Positions 1 through 7,941 are shown, counted from the stretch's first letter. The stretch is DNA of 64,000 nucleotides from SG8-30 sp963695155 (GCA_963695155.1 CAVOGD010000006.1:186001-250000); one strand, 5' to 3'. Notes: generated by a model not told the origin, from the letters alone. Translations and numbers: made by a program.

Positions 1-286
1 TCGGTCCCAGGCGGCGAACTTTGAACGTGAGCGGCGTCCCGGCGCGGACCTGCGCGGCGTTGTCGATCACAAAGCCGGGGACGCCGCAGGAAACTATGGT
101 CGTCGTGAGCTGCTTGCGATTGCCCGCCGCATCGTATGTGTAAGAGACCAACCGGTTCTGGTTCGCAAAGCACGCAGAGGCGAGGCGGCCGAGTGCATCG
201 TACTGGTACTGGACGGCATCGCCGGCAGCCGACAGCGCCGCGCCGAGCAGCGCAGCGGTCGCAAGCGCCTTAATCGAGGGATTCAC
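1..286 (-). CDS. YD-repeat (RHS-like) exported protein, partial
   Basis: Reading from a GTG at 284-286 towards position 1 gives 95 codons with no stop, so the gene continues beyond the window edge. The start has a hydrophobic stretch (IKALATAALLGAALSAAG) that looks like a signal peptide. Two copies of the YD-repeat signature follow, YQYDALGRL and YTYDAAGNR, as found in RHS/YD-repeat surface and toxin-carrier proteins. The gene overlaps the end of the upstream small exported-protein gene by 17 bases, suggesting co-transcription. It sits inside the putative integrated element next to the integrase. Whether it is a full RHS toxin or a short YD-repeat protein cannot be told, because the C-terminal part is missing. 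Confidence 0.65.
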   Translation of the reverse strand, partial: MNPSIKALATAALLGAALSAAGDAVQYQYDALGRLASACFANQNRLVSYTYDAAGNRKQLTTTIVSCGVPGFVIDNAAQVRAGTPLTFKVRRLGP

Positions 287-713
287 TGAGGGCTCCCGAG
301 GGTCTCGGGCGCGATCGCGCCCAGGCATCGTGCGCGTCGCACATGGCTTCCGGACTCAAGCCATAGAGCTCCTGTATGAAGCTGCGGCTGTGGCCGTCGA
401 GGCGGCGCAGCCGGGCGCAACGCGCGCCGATCCCGGCGGCGGCACGATCCAGCGAAACCGGACAGGAAACCACTTGAAACCCGACCGCGGTGAACCGGCG
501 CGCGTCCTTGCGCCGCACCGCGAATCCCAGCTTGCCGCCGGTGCGGTCGGTCTTGACGAGGCAGACTGCCGCGCTCTCCTGGACCGCGGCGGGCAAAGCG
601 AAAGGCGCGATCAGCAAGAGCGCAAAGGCCAGCGCCATCAGGCGCGGGAAATGACGCAGGCGCAACCTTGGCGCGGAGAATCTCGAAGCGCTACCGCCCG
701 GCATGGTTTCCAT
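270..713 (-). CDS. Small exported protein of unknown function
   Basis: This 147-residue protein has an Arg-rich N-terminus, then a hydrophobic run (LMALAFALLLIAPFALPAA) that resembles a signal peptide, and a mature part with four cysteines that could form two disulfides. I do not recognise the family. Three starts are possible: ATG 713, ATG 704, or the ATG at 638 that would put the signal peptide at the very N-terminus. It lies just upstream of, and overlaps by 17 bases, the YD-repeat gene. Such pairs can be a carrier plus accessory or immunity protein, but nothing in the sequence proves that role. Confidence 0.5.
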   Translation of the reverse strand: METMPGGSASRFSAPRLRLRHFPRLMALAFALLLIAPFALPAAVQESAAVCLVKTDRTGGKLGFAVRRKDARRFTAVGFQVVSCPVSLDRAAAGIGARCARLRRLDGHSRSFIQELYGLSPEAMCDAHDAWARSRPRPSGALSESLD

Positions 714-948
714 CGCTTGGACCCTGCCGCCCGCGCAGTCGGGCTGCCGATACCATCCCGCTACCAGGCGTGCCCGTCAACAGATTTCGACGGTCGCCGG
801 CACCTGAGTCAGGTCCTCGCGCTCAGCCGGAAAATATTTCGTCTGAAGGTGAGACTACTGGCCGGGTCGCGGCACTAGATACAGATGGTGCAAACCAAAT
901 CGGGTCGATTGGCCTTGGGCGAAGGCGCGGGAATATTCGCGTCCGCAC
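714..948. other. Intergenic region of the integrated element
   Basis: This stretch lies between the integrase stop and the small exported-protein start, both on the minus strand. It is less GC-rich than the flanking backbone and has two AT-rich patches (around 830-840 and 930-940) that could carry the promoter for the exported-protein/YD-repeat pair. I see no convincing -35/-10 pair, no RNA gene and no repeat. Confidence 0.4.
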
Positions 949-2217
949 TCATCTCCGCAGCCGCCGGACCTTTGATTCGACCTGTGCGCCAATGATCGGG
1001 AGATTCGCCCTGATCGCATCCGCGACGTGAGAAGGCGCCAGATGGGCATAGTGCCGATCGACCATTCGCGTGTCCGAGTGGCCAAGCGCCTCAGCGACAA
1101 TCGCCAGCGGAGTTCCGTGCTGCACGAGCAGGCTTGCGTAGGTGTGCCGCAGCGCGTGGAACCCAATCGGCGGCTTGATCTTGGCAGCGGTGCAGGCCTC
1201 CCGCATCGGGCGCTTTTGGTCCTGCAGACCCCAGGGCAATCCGTCGGGACGCGTCAGCAAAAGCTCGCCCGGCTCCCGCCCCGCCGTCATGGCATCCAAG
1301 GCAGCTCGCCCCTCATCGGTCAGCGGAACGCGCCTTGGTTTTCCGCTCTTGCTCTCGGCAATCAGCAGATAGCCGGAGCGCGAGTCGTAGTCTCCGACCC
1401 GCAGCGCCCGCAGCTCGCCCCATCGGGCGCCCGTCAGTAATGCCGTCTCGACCACGTGCCGGAAAACAGACTGGCAGGCATTCAGCAATCGGCCACATTC
1501 CGCAACGGTCAGCCATTGCAGCCGTGCCGAGTCCGCCCCCTTGAAGCGGCGCAGATTCCGCCACCCCTCGTCCGACGCGACCCGACCATCCCGGTAGGCC
1601 TTGTTCAGGCAGGCCTTTACGACGTTCATGATTCGATTCAGCGTGGCTTTCCGGCGTCGCCTTTGTTCCGCTGGATCCACGCCAGCAGAACCTGCCACCC
1701 GCGCCTTCCTGCGCCGCCCCTTCGGTCGCTGCTTCTCGGCCCAGGTCAGCCAGCGATCAAAGTCTCCCGGCTTGAGGGTCGCTACTTCATGGCCTTCGAA
1801 GAACGGCACCAGATATGCACGTAGCTTCCATTCCGCGTCGCGAGCGCTTCTTGTGTGCAGCTTGGCCCACGCGAGATAGTCCTCGACCGCCTGAACAACT
1901 TTGTACTGCCTGGAACGCTGGACTTCGGAGAGCTCGCCGCCTAGCCGTGCGGACGCCTGGAAGTAGCTCAGGACACCGGCGTTGTCCGATTCGCTGTAAT
2001 CGTCCGCTTCGGCGAAGACTTCGGTCTCGTAGCCCTTGCCCGTATAGCGACGCACAAGCCAGGAGCCATTGGCAGCACCCGTACGCGGCTTTCGACGGCG
2101 GTACCCCAGATGCACGCCCGCCTTGCCCGTCGGCGTCCAATAGGGCCTCTTGCGCGGCTCCAGGCGCAATCGCGCCGCGCGTGTGTCAATGTTTCGTGGT
2201 CGGACCGAACGGGCCAT
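949..2217 (-). CDS. Tyrosine recombinase / site-specific integrase
   Basis: This phage-type integrase catalyses integration and excision of a genomic island at a tRNA attachment site. The catalytic residues are visible in order in the C-terminal half: Arg in TGARWGEL, Lys in ESKSGKPRR, His-x-x-Arg in HALRHTYAS, His in LGHSD and the Tyr nucleophile in DRHYAHL. The N-terminal part has the basic SAM-like core-binding region. I chose the ATG at 2217 (MARSVRPRN), the usual start motif for this subgroup, over an ATG 60 bases upstream; the protein is then about 422 residues. The gene starts about 150 bases from a tRNA 3'-end fragment and reads away from it, the expected layout for an island whose att site is that tRNA end. 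Confidence 0.92.
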   Translation of the reverse strand: MARSVRPRNIDTRAARLRLEPRKRPYWTPTGKAGVHLGYRRRKPRTGAANGSWLVRRYTGKGYETEVFAEADDYSESDNAGVLSYFQASARLGGELSEVQRSRQYKVVQAVEDYLAWAKLHTRSARDAEWKLRAYLVPFFEGHEVATLKPGDFDRWLTWAEKQRPKGRRRKARVAGSAGVDPAEQRRRRKATLNRIMNVVKACLNKAYRDGRVASDEGWRNLRRFKGADSARLQWLTVAECGRLLNACQSVFRHVVETALLTGARWGELRALRVGDYDSRSGYLLIAESKSGKPRRVPLTDEGRAALDAMTAGREPGELLLTRPDGLPWGLQDQKRPMREACTAAKIKPPIGFHALRHTYASLLVQHGTPLAIVAEALGHSDTRMVDRHYAHLAPSHVADAIRANLPIIGAQVESKVRRLRR

Positions 2218-2370
2218 GCGATCGCTTCGGTGTCCAACAGTGTCCAATATACGGGGCCAGATTCTGCCAGACGCCAATGGACAGTGGTAGATAAATCAGT
2301 TACTTTACCGGCACTTTGCGAGCATGCCGGAATACGCATCTGAACAGCTAAGACGCCCTCTCAAGGCTGG

Positions 2371-2403
2371 TACGAGGGTTCGAATCCCTCTGGGAGCGCC
2401 ATT
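2371..2403 (+). other. tRNA 3'-end fragment, probable att site of the island
   Basis: The stretch reads as a T-stem and loop (GAGGG TTCGAAT CCCTC), the 3' acceptor strand TGGGAGC, a G discriminator and CCA. No matching 5' acceptor strand (GCTCCCA expected) is found upstream, so this is not a complete tRNA gene. The bases just upstream (2351-2370) contain a possible anticodon loop CTCTCAA with only three pairing stem bases, which hints at tRNA-Glu(CTC) without proving it. With the integrase immediately to the left, the simplest reading is that the right end of an element (attR) regenerated only the tRNA 3' end. The intact tRNA would lie to the left, outside the window. Confidence 0.6.
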
Positions 2404-2427
2404 ACCTGCCGCGACCGTAAGGGATGA

Positions 2428-2567
2428 GAACCCTCGTACGAGGGTTCGCCGAGCGGGCGCGGCAGCGCCCGCGAAGGACCGCGGCGCGCGCAGCGCGGCG
2501 CGGGTCCCGAGCCGCCAGGCGAGGGACGAGGGCCAAAGGCCCGAGCCATCCCTCTGGGAGCGCCATT
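2428..2567 (+). repeat. Second copy of the tRNA 3' end, interrupted by a GC-rich hairpin array
   Basis: Positions 2437-2448 repeat the first copy's TACGAGGGTTCG, and 2548-2567 repeat its ATCCCTCTGGGAGCGCCATT. About 99 bases separate them, placed inside what would be the T-loop. The insert folds into several hairpins: an 8-bp stem GCGGGCGC/GCGCCCGC at 2453-2472, a GGACC/GGTCC-closed stem at 2476-2507, and GGGCC-AAA-GGCCC at 2530-2542. The left border is a perfect 20-bp palindrome (2428-2447) whose right half is the tRNA-derived sequence. It does not encode a plausible protein. Confidence 0.6.
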
Positions 2568-2679
2568 TCCCTCCCCCGGCGCGACTCCATGCGGCGAGTG
2601 CCTCTCGCCCGCTAAACTCCAGACAGCGTCCGGGCGCCGCCCACGGCTGGCGGCGCCCCTGGTCGAGCGAGGACCCGGT

Positions 2680-3427
2680 GTGAGCACTGACGGCCAGGGC
2701 ACGGTCCGCATCGCCATGTGGTCCGGCCCGCGCAACATCTCTACGGCGCTGCTGCGCTCGTTTGGCCAGCGCGCGGACACGGCCGTCTGCGACGAACCGC
2801 TGTACGCGCATTACCTGCTGGCCAGCGGCGCGCCCCACCCCGGGCGCGACGAGGTCGTCGCGGCGCACGAAACCGACTGGCGCAAGGTCGCCCGGTGGCT
2901 CACCGGGCCGGTGCCCGACGGCCGGCGCGTCTTCTACCAGAAGCACATGGCGCATCACCTGCTGCCGGCGATCGGCCGCGACTGGCTGGACGCGCTCACG
3001 CACGCGTTCCTGATCCGTGACCCCGCCGAGATGATCGCCTCGCTCAGGCGCGTCACGCCGGGGGCGGGGCTCGCCGACACGGGCCTGCCGCAGCAGGCCG
3101 AACTGTTCGACCGCGTGGCGCAGCGCAGCGGCCGGCCGCCGCCGGTCATCGCTGCGCGTGACGTTCTCAGCGACCCGTCGCGCGTGCTGGGCGCGCTGTG
3201 CACGGCGCTGGGGATTGCCTGGGACCCCGCCATGCTGAGCTGGCCGGCCGGCCCGCGCGACACGGACGGCGATCTGGGCCAGGCACTGGTATGCGGCGGT
3301 CAACGCCTCGACGGGATTCGGGCGGCCTGGTGCCGAGGCCGCGCCGCCGCCGGACGCGCTGCGTGGACTGTACGACCTCTGCATGCCCTACTATCAGCGA
3401 CTGGCCGCGCACCGGCTGCGCGCCTGA
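2680..3427 (+). CDS. Sulfotransferase-like protein, frameshifted
   Basis: The N-terminus (VRIAMWSGPRNISTALLRSF) has the strand and P-loop-like turn of the PAPS-sulfotransferase fold. This subfamily is typically encoded beside a class IV aminotransferase; its substrate is unknown to me. The GTG at 2680 is preferred over ATG 2716 because it keeps the first beta strand. The frame is broken at 3268-3271: one extra base shifts the reading after RDTDG. Removing it restores a normal C-terminus (IWARHWYAAVNASTGFG to AAHRLRA) ending at the TGA 3425-3427, for 248 residues. Without the correction the frame runs on into the next gene and gives a false 553-residue fusion. The gene ends 11 bases before the aminotransferase start. 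Confidence 0.7.
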
Positions 3428-3438
3428 AGCGAGCCCGC

Positions 3439-4341
3439 ATGCTGCAGCAATACGACGAACGCAACCGCAACCTCACCGTCAACGTGGGCGGGCGGCTGCT
3501 GCACCGCGACCAGGCGGGCATCAGCCCGTTCGACAGCGCCGTGCAGGGCGGCGACGCCGTGTGGGAGGGCCTGCGCCTGTACGACGGGCGCATCTTCAAG
3601 CTCGACGAACACCTCGACCGGCTGCGCGCCTCGGCGCAGGCGCTGGCGTTCGCGTCGATCCCGCCGCACGAGGCGATCATCCAGGAGATCCGCCGCACGC
3701 TGGCCGCCAACGAGATGCGCGACGGCGTGCACATCCGCCTCACGCTGACCCGGGGTGTGAAGTTCACCTCCGGCATGGACCCGCGGCTGAACACGGCGGG
3801 GCCCACCCTGATCGTACTGGCCGAGTTCAAGTCGCCCGTCTATTCGCAGGACGGGCTGACCCTGATCACGAGCAGCGTGCGGCGCTTCCCGCCGGACTGC
3901 CTCGACCCGAAGATCCACCACGCCAACCTGCTGCAATCCATCCTGGCCAAGATCCAGGCCAACGTCGCGGGCGCCGACGACGCGATCATGCTGGACCTGC
4001 GCGGCTTCGTCGCCGAGACCAACGCCACCCACCTGTTCACGGTCGAGCGCGGCGCACTGGCGACGCCCACCACCGCGGCCTGCCCGGAGGGCATCACGCG
4101 CGCCACGGTGCTCGAGCTGTGCGCCGCCCATGGCATCCCGCACGCGGTGCGCGACCTGTCGCTGACCGAGCTGTACCGCGCGGACGAGGTGTTCTGCACG
4201 GGGACCCTGGGCGGGCTGGCGCCGATCAAGATGATCGACGGGCGGCCGATCGGCCGCGCCGGGACCTGGCCGATGACGCGCCGCCTGGCGGCGCTGTACG
4301 CCGAGCTGGTCGGCCGCACCGGCACGCCCGTGGTGGACTGA
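3439..4341 (+). CDS. ilvE: Class IV aminotransferase, branched-chain type
   Basis: This 300-residue PLP-dependent aminotransferase resembles branched-chain amino-acid aminotransferase (interconverting Val/Leu/Ile and their 2-oxo acids with glutamate). Visible features are VWEGLRLYDG near the N-terminus, SILAKIQANVAGADDAIMLD in the centre, the PLP-phosphate segment ITRATVLELC, and FCTGTLGGLAPI near the C-terminus. The probable PLP lysine is in LDPKIHHANLL, where Lys is five residues before the conserved Asn rather than the usual three or four. The start is ATG 3439, just after the sulfotransferase stop. Its own frame is intact. The exact substrate is uncertain, since class IV enzymes also include D-amino-acid aminotransferases and ADC lyases. 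Confidence 0.8.
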   Translation: MLQQYDERNRNLTVNVGGRLLHRDQAGISPFDSAVQGGDAVWEGLRLYDGRIFKLDEHLDRLRASAQALAFASIPPHEAIIQEIRRTLAANEMRDGVHIRLTLTRGVKFTSGMDPRLNTAGPTLIVLAEFKSPVYSQDGLTLITSSVRRFPPDCLDPKIHHANLLQSILAKIQANVAGADDAIMLDLRGFVAETNATHLFTVERGALATPTTAACPEGITRATVLELCAAHGIPHAVRDLSLTELYRADEVFCTGTLGGLAPIKMIDGRPIGRAGTWPMTRRLAALYAELVGRTGTPVVD

Positions 4342-4414
4342 GCCGGCCGCGACGGTCCCGCGCGGCACCGCTCTGGCGACAGACTGTGACTGGGGTCGCC
4401 AAGCCCCCGGTAAA

Positions 4415-4432
4415 CGGTGGCACCCGCCACCG
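4415..4432 (+). terminator. Stem-loop after ilvE, possible weak terminator
   Basis: A perfect 7-bp stem (CGGTGGC/GCCACCG) with an ACCC loop lies 73 bases after the aminotransferase stop. There is no T-tract, so intrinsic termination is doubtful. It also argues that the next gene starts downstream, at ATG 4480. Confidence 0.3.
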
Positions 4433-4479
4433 CGTTGCAGTACTTTGAACAGGTCCTGGTCACGCGGGGGCCCCGGCCC

Positions 4480-5046
4480 ATGACGCCTGCCGACGAGCGC
4501 ATCGTGCAACAGCTGGCCGAGTGGCAGAAGAGCCTCGAGCTGCACCTGCGTTACGTCAAGCTGTCGGACGCGGAATACCGGCAGAAGCAGGCCTGGCCGA
4601 AGCACGAGCGGCCGAACCGCATGGTCCTGGACCTGGCCCTGGAGCGCCTGGCGGCGTTGCAGCGCATCGTGCAGACGCGGATCTCGGCCGGCGACCCGTC
4701 GTTGTCGGAAGCGCTCGAGCTCATGGCCGTCCTCAGCAACCTGGTCGGCGCCGACAACATCGAGCGCTTCATTCCGTTGGCAGAGGGATCCCCCGCAGCC
4801 GACGTCGCCCAACCGGCCGCGCAGAAGGCGAAGCGGACCAGGACGGCGGCGCCCAAGGCTACGGCCGAGGATGAGGTGGCGGCGGACGCCGTCAGGCTGA
4901 TGGGCTGGGGCAAGGCCTGGCACGAATTGCCTGCGGCGATCGAGCGCATGGCGGGACGGCCGAACGCCTCGGCGATCCGCAAGATCCTGAAGTCCAGGCG
5001 GCAGGAACTCGAACGGCTGGCCGAGGAACTGGCCGCACAGAAGTGA
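4480..5046 (+). CDS. Conserved-looking hypothetical protein, helical and soluble
   Basis: This 188-residue protein has no signal peptide or membrane segment. The N-terminal ~110 residues look all-helical (ERIVQQLAEWQKSLELHLRY and following). A low-complexity Ala/Lys linker follows (AQPAAQKAKRTRTAAPKATA), and then a second helical domain of about 50 residues ending in a probable coiled coil (ILKSRRQELERLAEELAAQ). I chose ATG 4480; a GTG at 4417 in the same frame falls within the stem-loop. I do not recognise the family. The Lys/Arg-rich linker between two helical domains could suit nucleic-acid binding, but that is inference. Confidence 0.6.
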   Translation: MTPADERIVQQLAEWQKSLELHLRYVKLSDAEYRQKQAWPKHERPNRMVLDLALERLAALQRIVQTRISAGDPSLSEALELMAVLSNLVGADNIERFIPLAEGSPAADVAQPAAQKAKRTRTAAPKATAEDEVAADAVRLMGWGKAWHELPAAIERMAGRPNASAIRKILKSRRQELERLAEELAAQK

Positions 5047-5113
5047 CCTGCGGCCGAAGTCCCGGTGCCCGCGCTTGCGCTTTGGCCCCCGCCGCGGGAA
5101 GAATCGCCGCGTC

Positions 5114-5629
5114 ATGCCCGAACCGGACATCACTCCTGCGGGACTCGGCAGGCGCCTCGCCGCGCTGTTCTACGACGGCCTGCTGCTGATCGCCGTGCTG
5201 TTCCTGGGCACGCTCGTGCTGCTGCCCGTCACCGGTGGCGAGGCCATCACGCCGCAGGAATCGGGCGCCTGGGAGCTGGCTTACCGCGCCTGGCTGGCGC
5301 TGCTGGCGCTGGGTTACTTTGGCGTCTCGTGGGTACGGCGCGGCCAGACGCTGGGCATGATGTCGTGGAAGATCCGCCTGCAGCGCGACGACGGCAGCCG
5401 GCCGCGCTGGCGCGATGCCGTGCTGCGGTTCGCGGCCGGCGGCGCGCTGGCCGTCGCAGCGCTGTCGGGCGTGTGGCTGTGCGCCGGGGCGACGACGTGG
5501 ACCTCGGCCGTGCCCGGCGTGGCGCTGCTGTTGCCCGCCGTCGGCAACTACCTGCTCATGGCCCAGGGGCCTGGCGCACGCACGCTGCTCGACCGCTTGA
5601 CGCGCTGCCGCGTCGTGCGGCTGGCCTGA
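5114..5629 (+). CDS. RDD family integral membrane protein
   Basis: This 171-residue membrane protein has the RDD-domain layout. A conserved Arg and Asp flank the first helix (GRRLAALFYDGLLLIAVLFL), a second helix follows (AYRAWLALLALGYFGVSW), then the typical RRGQTLGMMSWKIRL motif, and two further hydrophobic segments. RDD proteins have no single defined function; some have been linked to ion transport. The start is ATG 5114. It is convergent with lptG, with 13 bases between the stop codons; RDD genes are often found beside lptFG in gammaproteobacteria. Confidence 0.85.
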   Translation: MPEPDITPAGLGRRLAALFYDGLLLIAVLFLGTLVLLPVTGGEAITPQESGAWELAYRAWLALLALGYFGVSWVRRGQTLGMMSWKIRLQRDDGSRPRWRDAVLRFAAGGALAVAALSGVWLCAGATTWTSAVPGVALLLPAVGNYLLMAQGPGARTLLDRLTRCRVVRLA

Positions 5630-5642
5630 GGAGGCGTACCGC

Positions 5643-6710
5643 TCAGCTGACGCGGTGGATCGCGGCAGCCGCCAGCAGCGCCAGCGCCGCCGCCGGGACC
5701 CAGGCGGCCAGTAACGGGTCGAGGCCGTAAACCTGCGCGCTGTTCTCGAGCGTGCGGTTGGCCAGGAAATACAATGCGCCGACCAGGATGCCCACCACCA
5801 TCCGCGCGCCGTTGCCCGAGGACCGCAACGGCCCGAAGGCGAACGGCACGGCCAGCACGCACACCAGGATGACCGACACCGTGCGCGCGATCCGCGACCA
5901 CAGCGCGGTCTCGTAGGCGGTCGACTCCAGGTTGTTGGCGCGCAGGTGGGCGGCGTAGGTGTACAGGCCGCGCACCGGCAGCGCGGTCGGGTCCACGACC
6001 GCCAGGCCCAGGAACTCCCGGTTGATGTCCACCTCGACGTCGAGGGTCGGGCTGCGGTCGGCGCGGGTTCCGCCGTCCGCAAAGCGCGTCTCGGCGAAAT
6101 TGCGGAAGCGCCAGGTGCGACCGCCTTCGTGGGACGCCGTGTCGGCCCGGCCGACCCGCAGCAGCGAGCGGTCCGCCGCGAACTCGAACAGGTACACGCC
6201 GCCGAACATGTTCTGCGCGGTCTGCTGCTGGATGTTGACGAAGCGCCGGCCGTCCTTCACCCACGAGCTGCGGCTGCCCGCCGCCGTGTACTCGGAGTAC
6301 TTGCTGAAGATCTTGAGCTGGCGGGCGTATTGCTCGGACGGCGGCGCGATGTACTCGCCGATGACCCACACGGCCGCCAGCAGCATCAGGCCGGCCAGCG
6401 CCGCACTGCCCGCGATCCGCACGACCGACACGCCGGCGGCGCGGATCACCGTCAGTTCGCTGTCGCGCGCCAGGCCGCCCAGCCCCAGGATCGCGCCGAT
6501 CAGCGCGGCGATGGGCAGTCCCTCGAACAGCTGCTGCGGCACCAGCAGCACCGTGAACAGGAAGGCGCCGCCGGCGTCGTAGCTCCCCGTCCCGATGTCG
6601 TCCTGCTCGCCGAGGAAGGTGAACATCATGGTCAGCGCCAGCAGCACGGCTGCCACCATCAGCGTGTGCAGCAGGACGGTGCGCACGATGTGGCGGTCCA
6701 GGACCTTCAT
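5643..6710 (-). CDS. lptG: LPS export ABC transporter permease LptG
   Basis: LptG pairs with LptF and the LptB ATPase to extract lipopolysaccharide from the inner membrane and push it through LptC/A/D. The 355-residue protein starts MKVLDRHIVRTVLL, with two N-terminal membrane helices, a central periplasmic beta-jellyroll region (about residues 120-260) and two further C-terminal pairs of helices (RIARTVSVILVCVLAVPFAF and following). The ATG at 6708-6710 overlaps the lptF stop in an ATGA, so the two subunits are translationally coupled. Longer frames upstream are read-through of lptF antiphase sequence and were discarded. Confidence 0.95.
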   Translation of the reverse strand: MKVLDRHIVRTVLLHTLMVAAVLLALTMMFTFLGEQDDIGTGSYDAGGAFLFTVLLVPQQLFEGLPIAALIGAILGLGGLARDSELTVIRAAGVSVVRIAGSAALAGLMLLAAVWVIGEYIAPPSEQYARQLKIFSKYSEYTAAGSRSSWVKDGRRFVNIQQQTAQNMFGGVYLFEFAADRSLLRVGRADTASHEGGRTWRFRNFAETRFADGGTRADRSPTLDVEVDINREFLGLAVVDPTALPVRGLYTYAAHLRANNLESTAYETALWSRIARTVSVILVCVLAVPFAFGPLRSSGNGARMVVGILVGALYFLANRTLENSAQVYGLDPLLAAWVPAAALALLAAAAIHRVS

Positions 6711-7792
6711 GCCGACCTCCGGAACAGCGCGCCGAGCGGGCTCTGCCGGTGCAGCAGGAAGACCGCCAGCACCACCACCAGCGCATGCACCCACCACAGG
6801 CCCAGGCGCGGGTCGATCTGCTCCTTCTCGATCCACACGCGCGCGAGGGAGATCAGGTTCGAGTACAGGAAGTACGCGACGATCGCCAGCGCCACGCGCG
6901 CGTAGCGCCCCTCGCGGGGCCGCAGCATCGCCAGCGGCACGGCCAGCAGCGCCAGCACGACGACCATGACCGGCAGCGAGATGCGCCACTGCAGCTCGGA
7001 CATGTCACCCGGGTCGGACGAGCGCAGCAGCTCCGCGGTGGGCTTCTGCTGCCGGCTCACCTTGCCGGCGCTGCGGTCCGGGATGCGCACCGGAATGCCG
7101 TGCTCGGCGAAGCGCACGCGGCGGAAGTCCGGGCGGCCCGGCACGCCCTCGTAGCGCTCACCGTCGTACAGCACCACGACGTGCAGCCGCCCCTCGTCCT
7201 CGATGCGGTGTACGGCGCGGGCCGCGACGGCCAGCTCGATGCCCTCGCCCTGCCGGCGTTCCAGGAACACGTTGTAGAGCACGCCGTCGGCGTCCGCGCG
7301 CTCGGCGTAGAAGACGGCAGTGCCGCCGGCGAAGCTGCGGAACTTGCCGGCCTCGAGCCGGCCGAACTGCGCGTTGCGGAATGCCTCCTGGCGCAGCGCC
7401 TCGGCGGCGGTACGCGCGGCGGGCGTCACGTCGAAGGCCAGCCAGGCCACGCCGGCCGCGACCGCCAGCGCCAGCGTCATCACCGGCAGGTACAGGCGCT
7501 CCGGCCCGGTGCCGCAGGCCCGGACCGCGGCCATCTCGCTCTCGTGATAGAGCCGGCCGAGCGCGATGACGACCGCCAGCAGCATGCCGATGGGCACCAG
7601 GATGGTCAGGTTCTGCACGGTGGTCAGGCCGATCAGCGCGTACACGACCTGCTGCGGGAAGCCGTTGGCGGCCGCCAGCCCGAGGATGCGCGCCAGCTGG
7701 TTGCTGGCCAGGATCACCAGCAGCACGCCGGTGACCGCCGCCCAGGCCAGGGTGACTTCACGCAGCACGTAGCGGTCGAAGGTCTGGAACAA
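6707..7792 (-). CDS. lptF: LPS export ABC transporter permease LptF
   Basis: This is the partner of LptG in the LPS-extraction transporter LptB2FG. It has 361 residues: MFQTFDRYVLREV, two N-terminal helix pairs, the YHESEMAAVRACG coupling segment after the second helix, a periplasmic jellyroll (about 130-265), and C-terminal helices after LQWRISLPVMVVVLALLAVP. It is the first gene of lptF-lptG and divergent from pepA, the arrangement seen in Pseudomonas and Xanthomonas. Confidence 0.95.
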   Translation of the reverse strand: MFQTFDRYVLREVTLAWAAVTGVLLVILASNQLARILGLAAANGFPQQVVYALIGLTTVQNLTILVPIGMLLAVVIALGRLYHESEMAAVRACGTGPERLYLPVMTLALAVAAGVAWLAFDVTPAARTAAEALRQEAFRNAQFGRLEAGKFRSFAGGTAVFYAERADADGVLYNVFLERRQGEGIELAVAARAVHRIEDEGRLHVVVLYDGERYEGVPGRPDFRRVRFAEHGIPVRIPDRSAGKVSRQQKPTAELLRSSDPGDMSELQWRISLPVMVVVLALLAVPLAMLRPREGRYARVALAIVAYFLYSNLISLARVWIEKEQIDPRLGLWWVHALVVVLAVFLLHRQSPLGALFRRSA

Positions 7793-7941
7793 GCTCGCTC
7801 CGGGTCGGATTCGCCGTTTTCGTCTAGACTAACGGCAACCGGGCTGCACAGCGCCCGCCCGTACGTTAAACCAGTGCCGCGGTAGCCTCAATGCACGGGC
7901 AAGTTACAGGCGGCACCGAGCCATCAGGGGAAGTGACCATC
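7793..7941. promoter_or_regulatory. Divergent lptF / pepA promoter region
   Basis: These 149 bases separate two divergently transcribed operons. A TAGACT hexamer (7825-7830) inside the short palindrome TCTAGA is the best -10 candidate. An AGGGGAAG Shine-Dalgarno at 7926-7933 precedes the pepA ATG. I see no clear operator. Confidence 0.35.

Noticed and set aside
2311..2401. A complete tRNA gene (Glu-CTC or Ser type) ending at 2401
   Set aside because: The T-arm, acceptor 3' strand and CCA are good, but no 5' acceptor strand (GCTCCCA) or D-arm pairs with them; the possible anticodon stem has only three pairs.
2428..2567. A stable small RNA gene
   Set aside because: The strong hairpins could be an RNA, but the boundaries coincide with tRNA-end repeats and no promoter or terminator is evident, so an inserted repeat is a simpler explanation.
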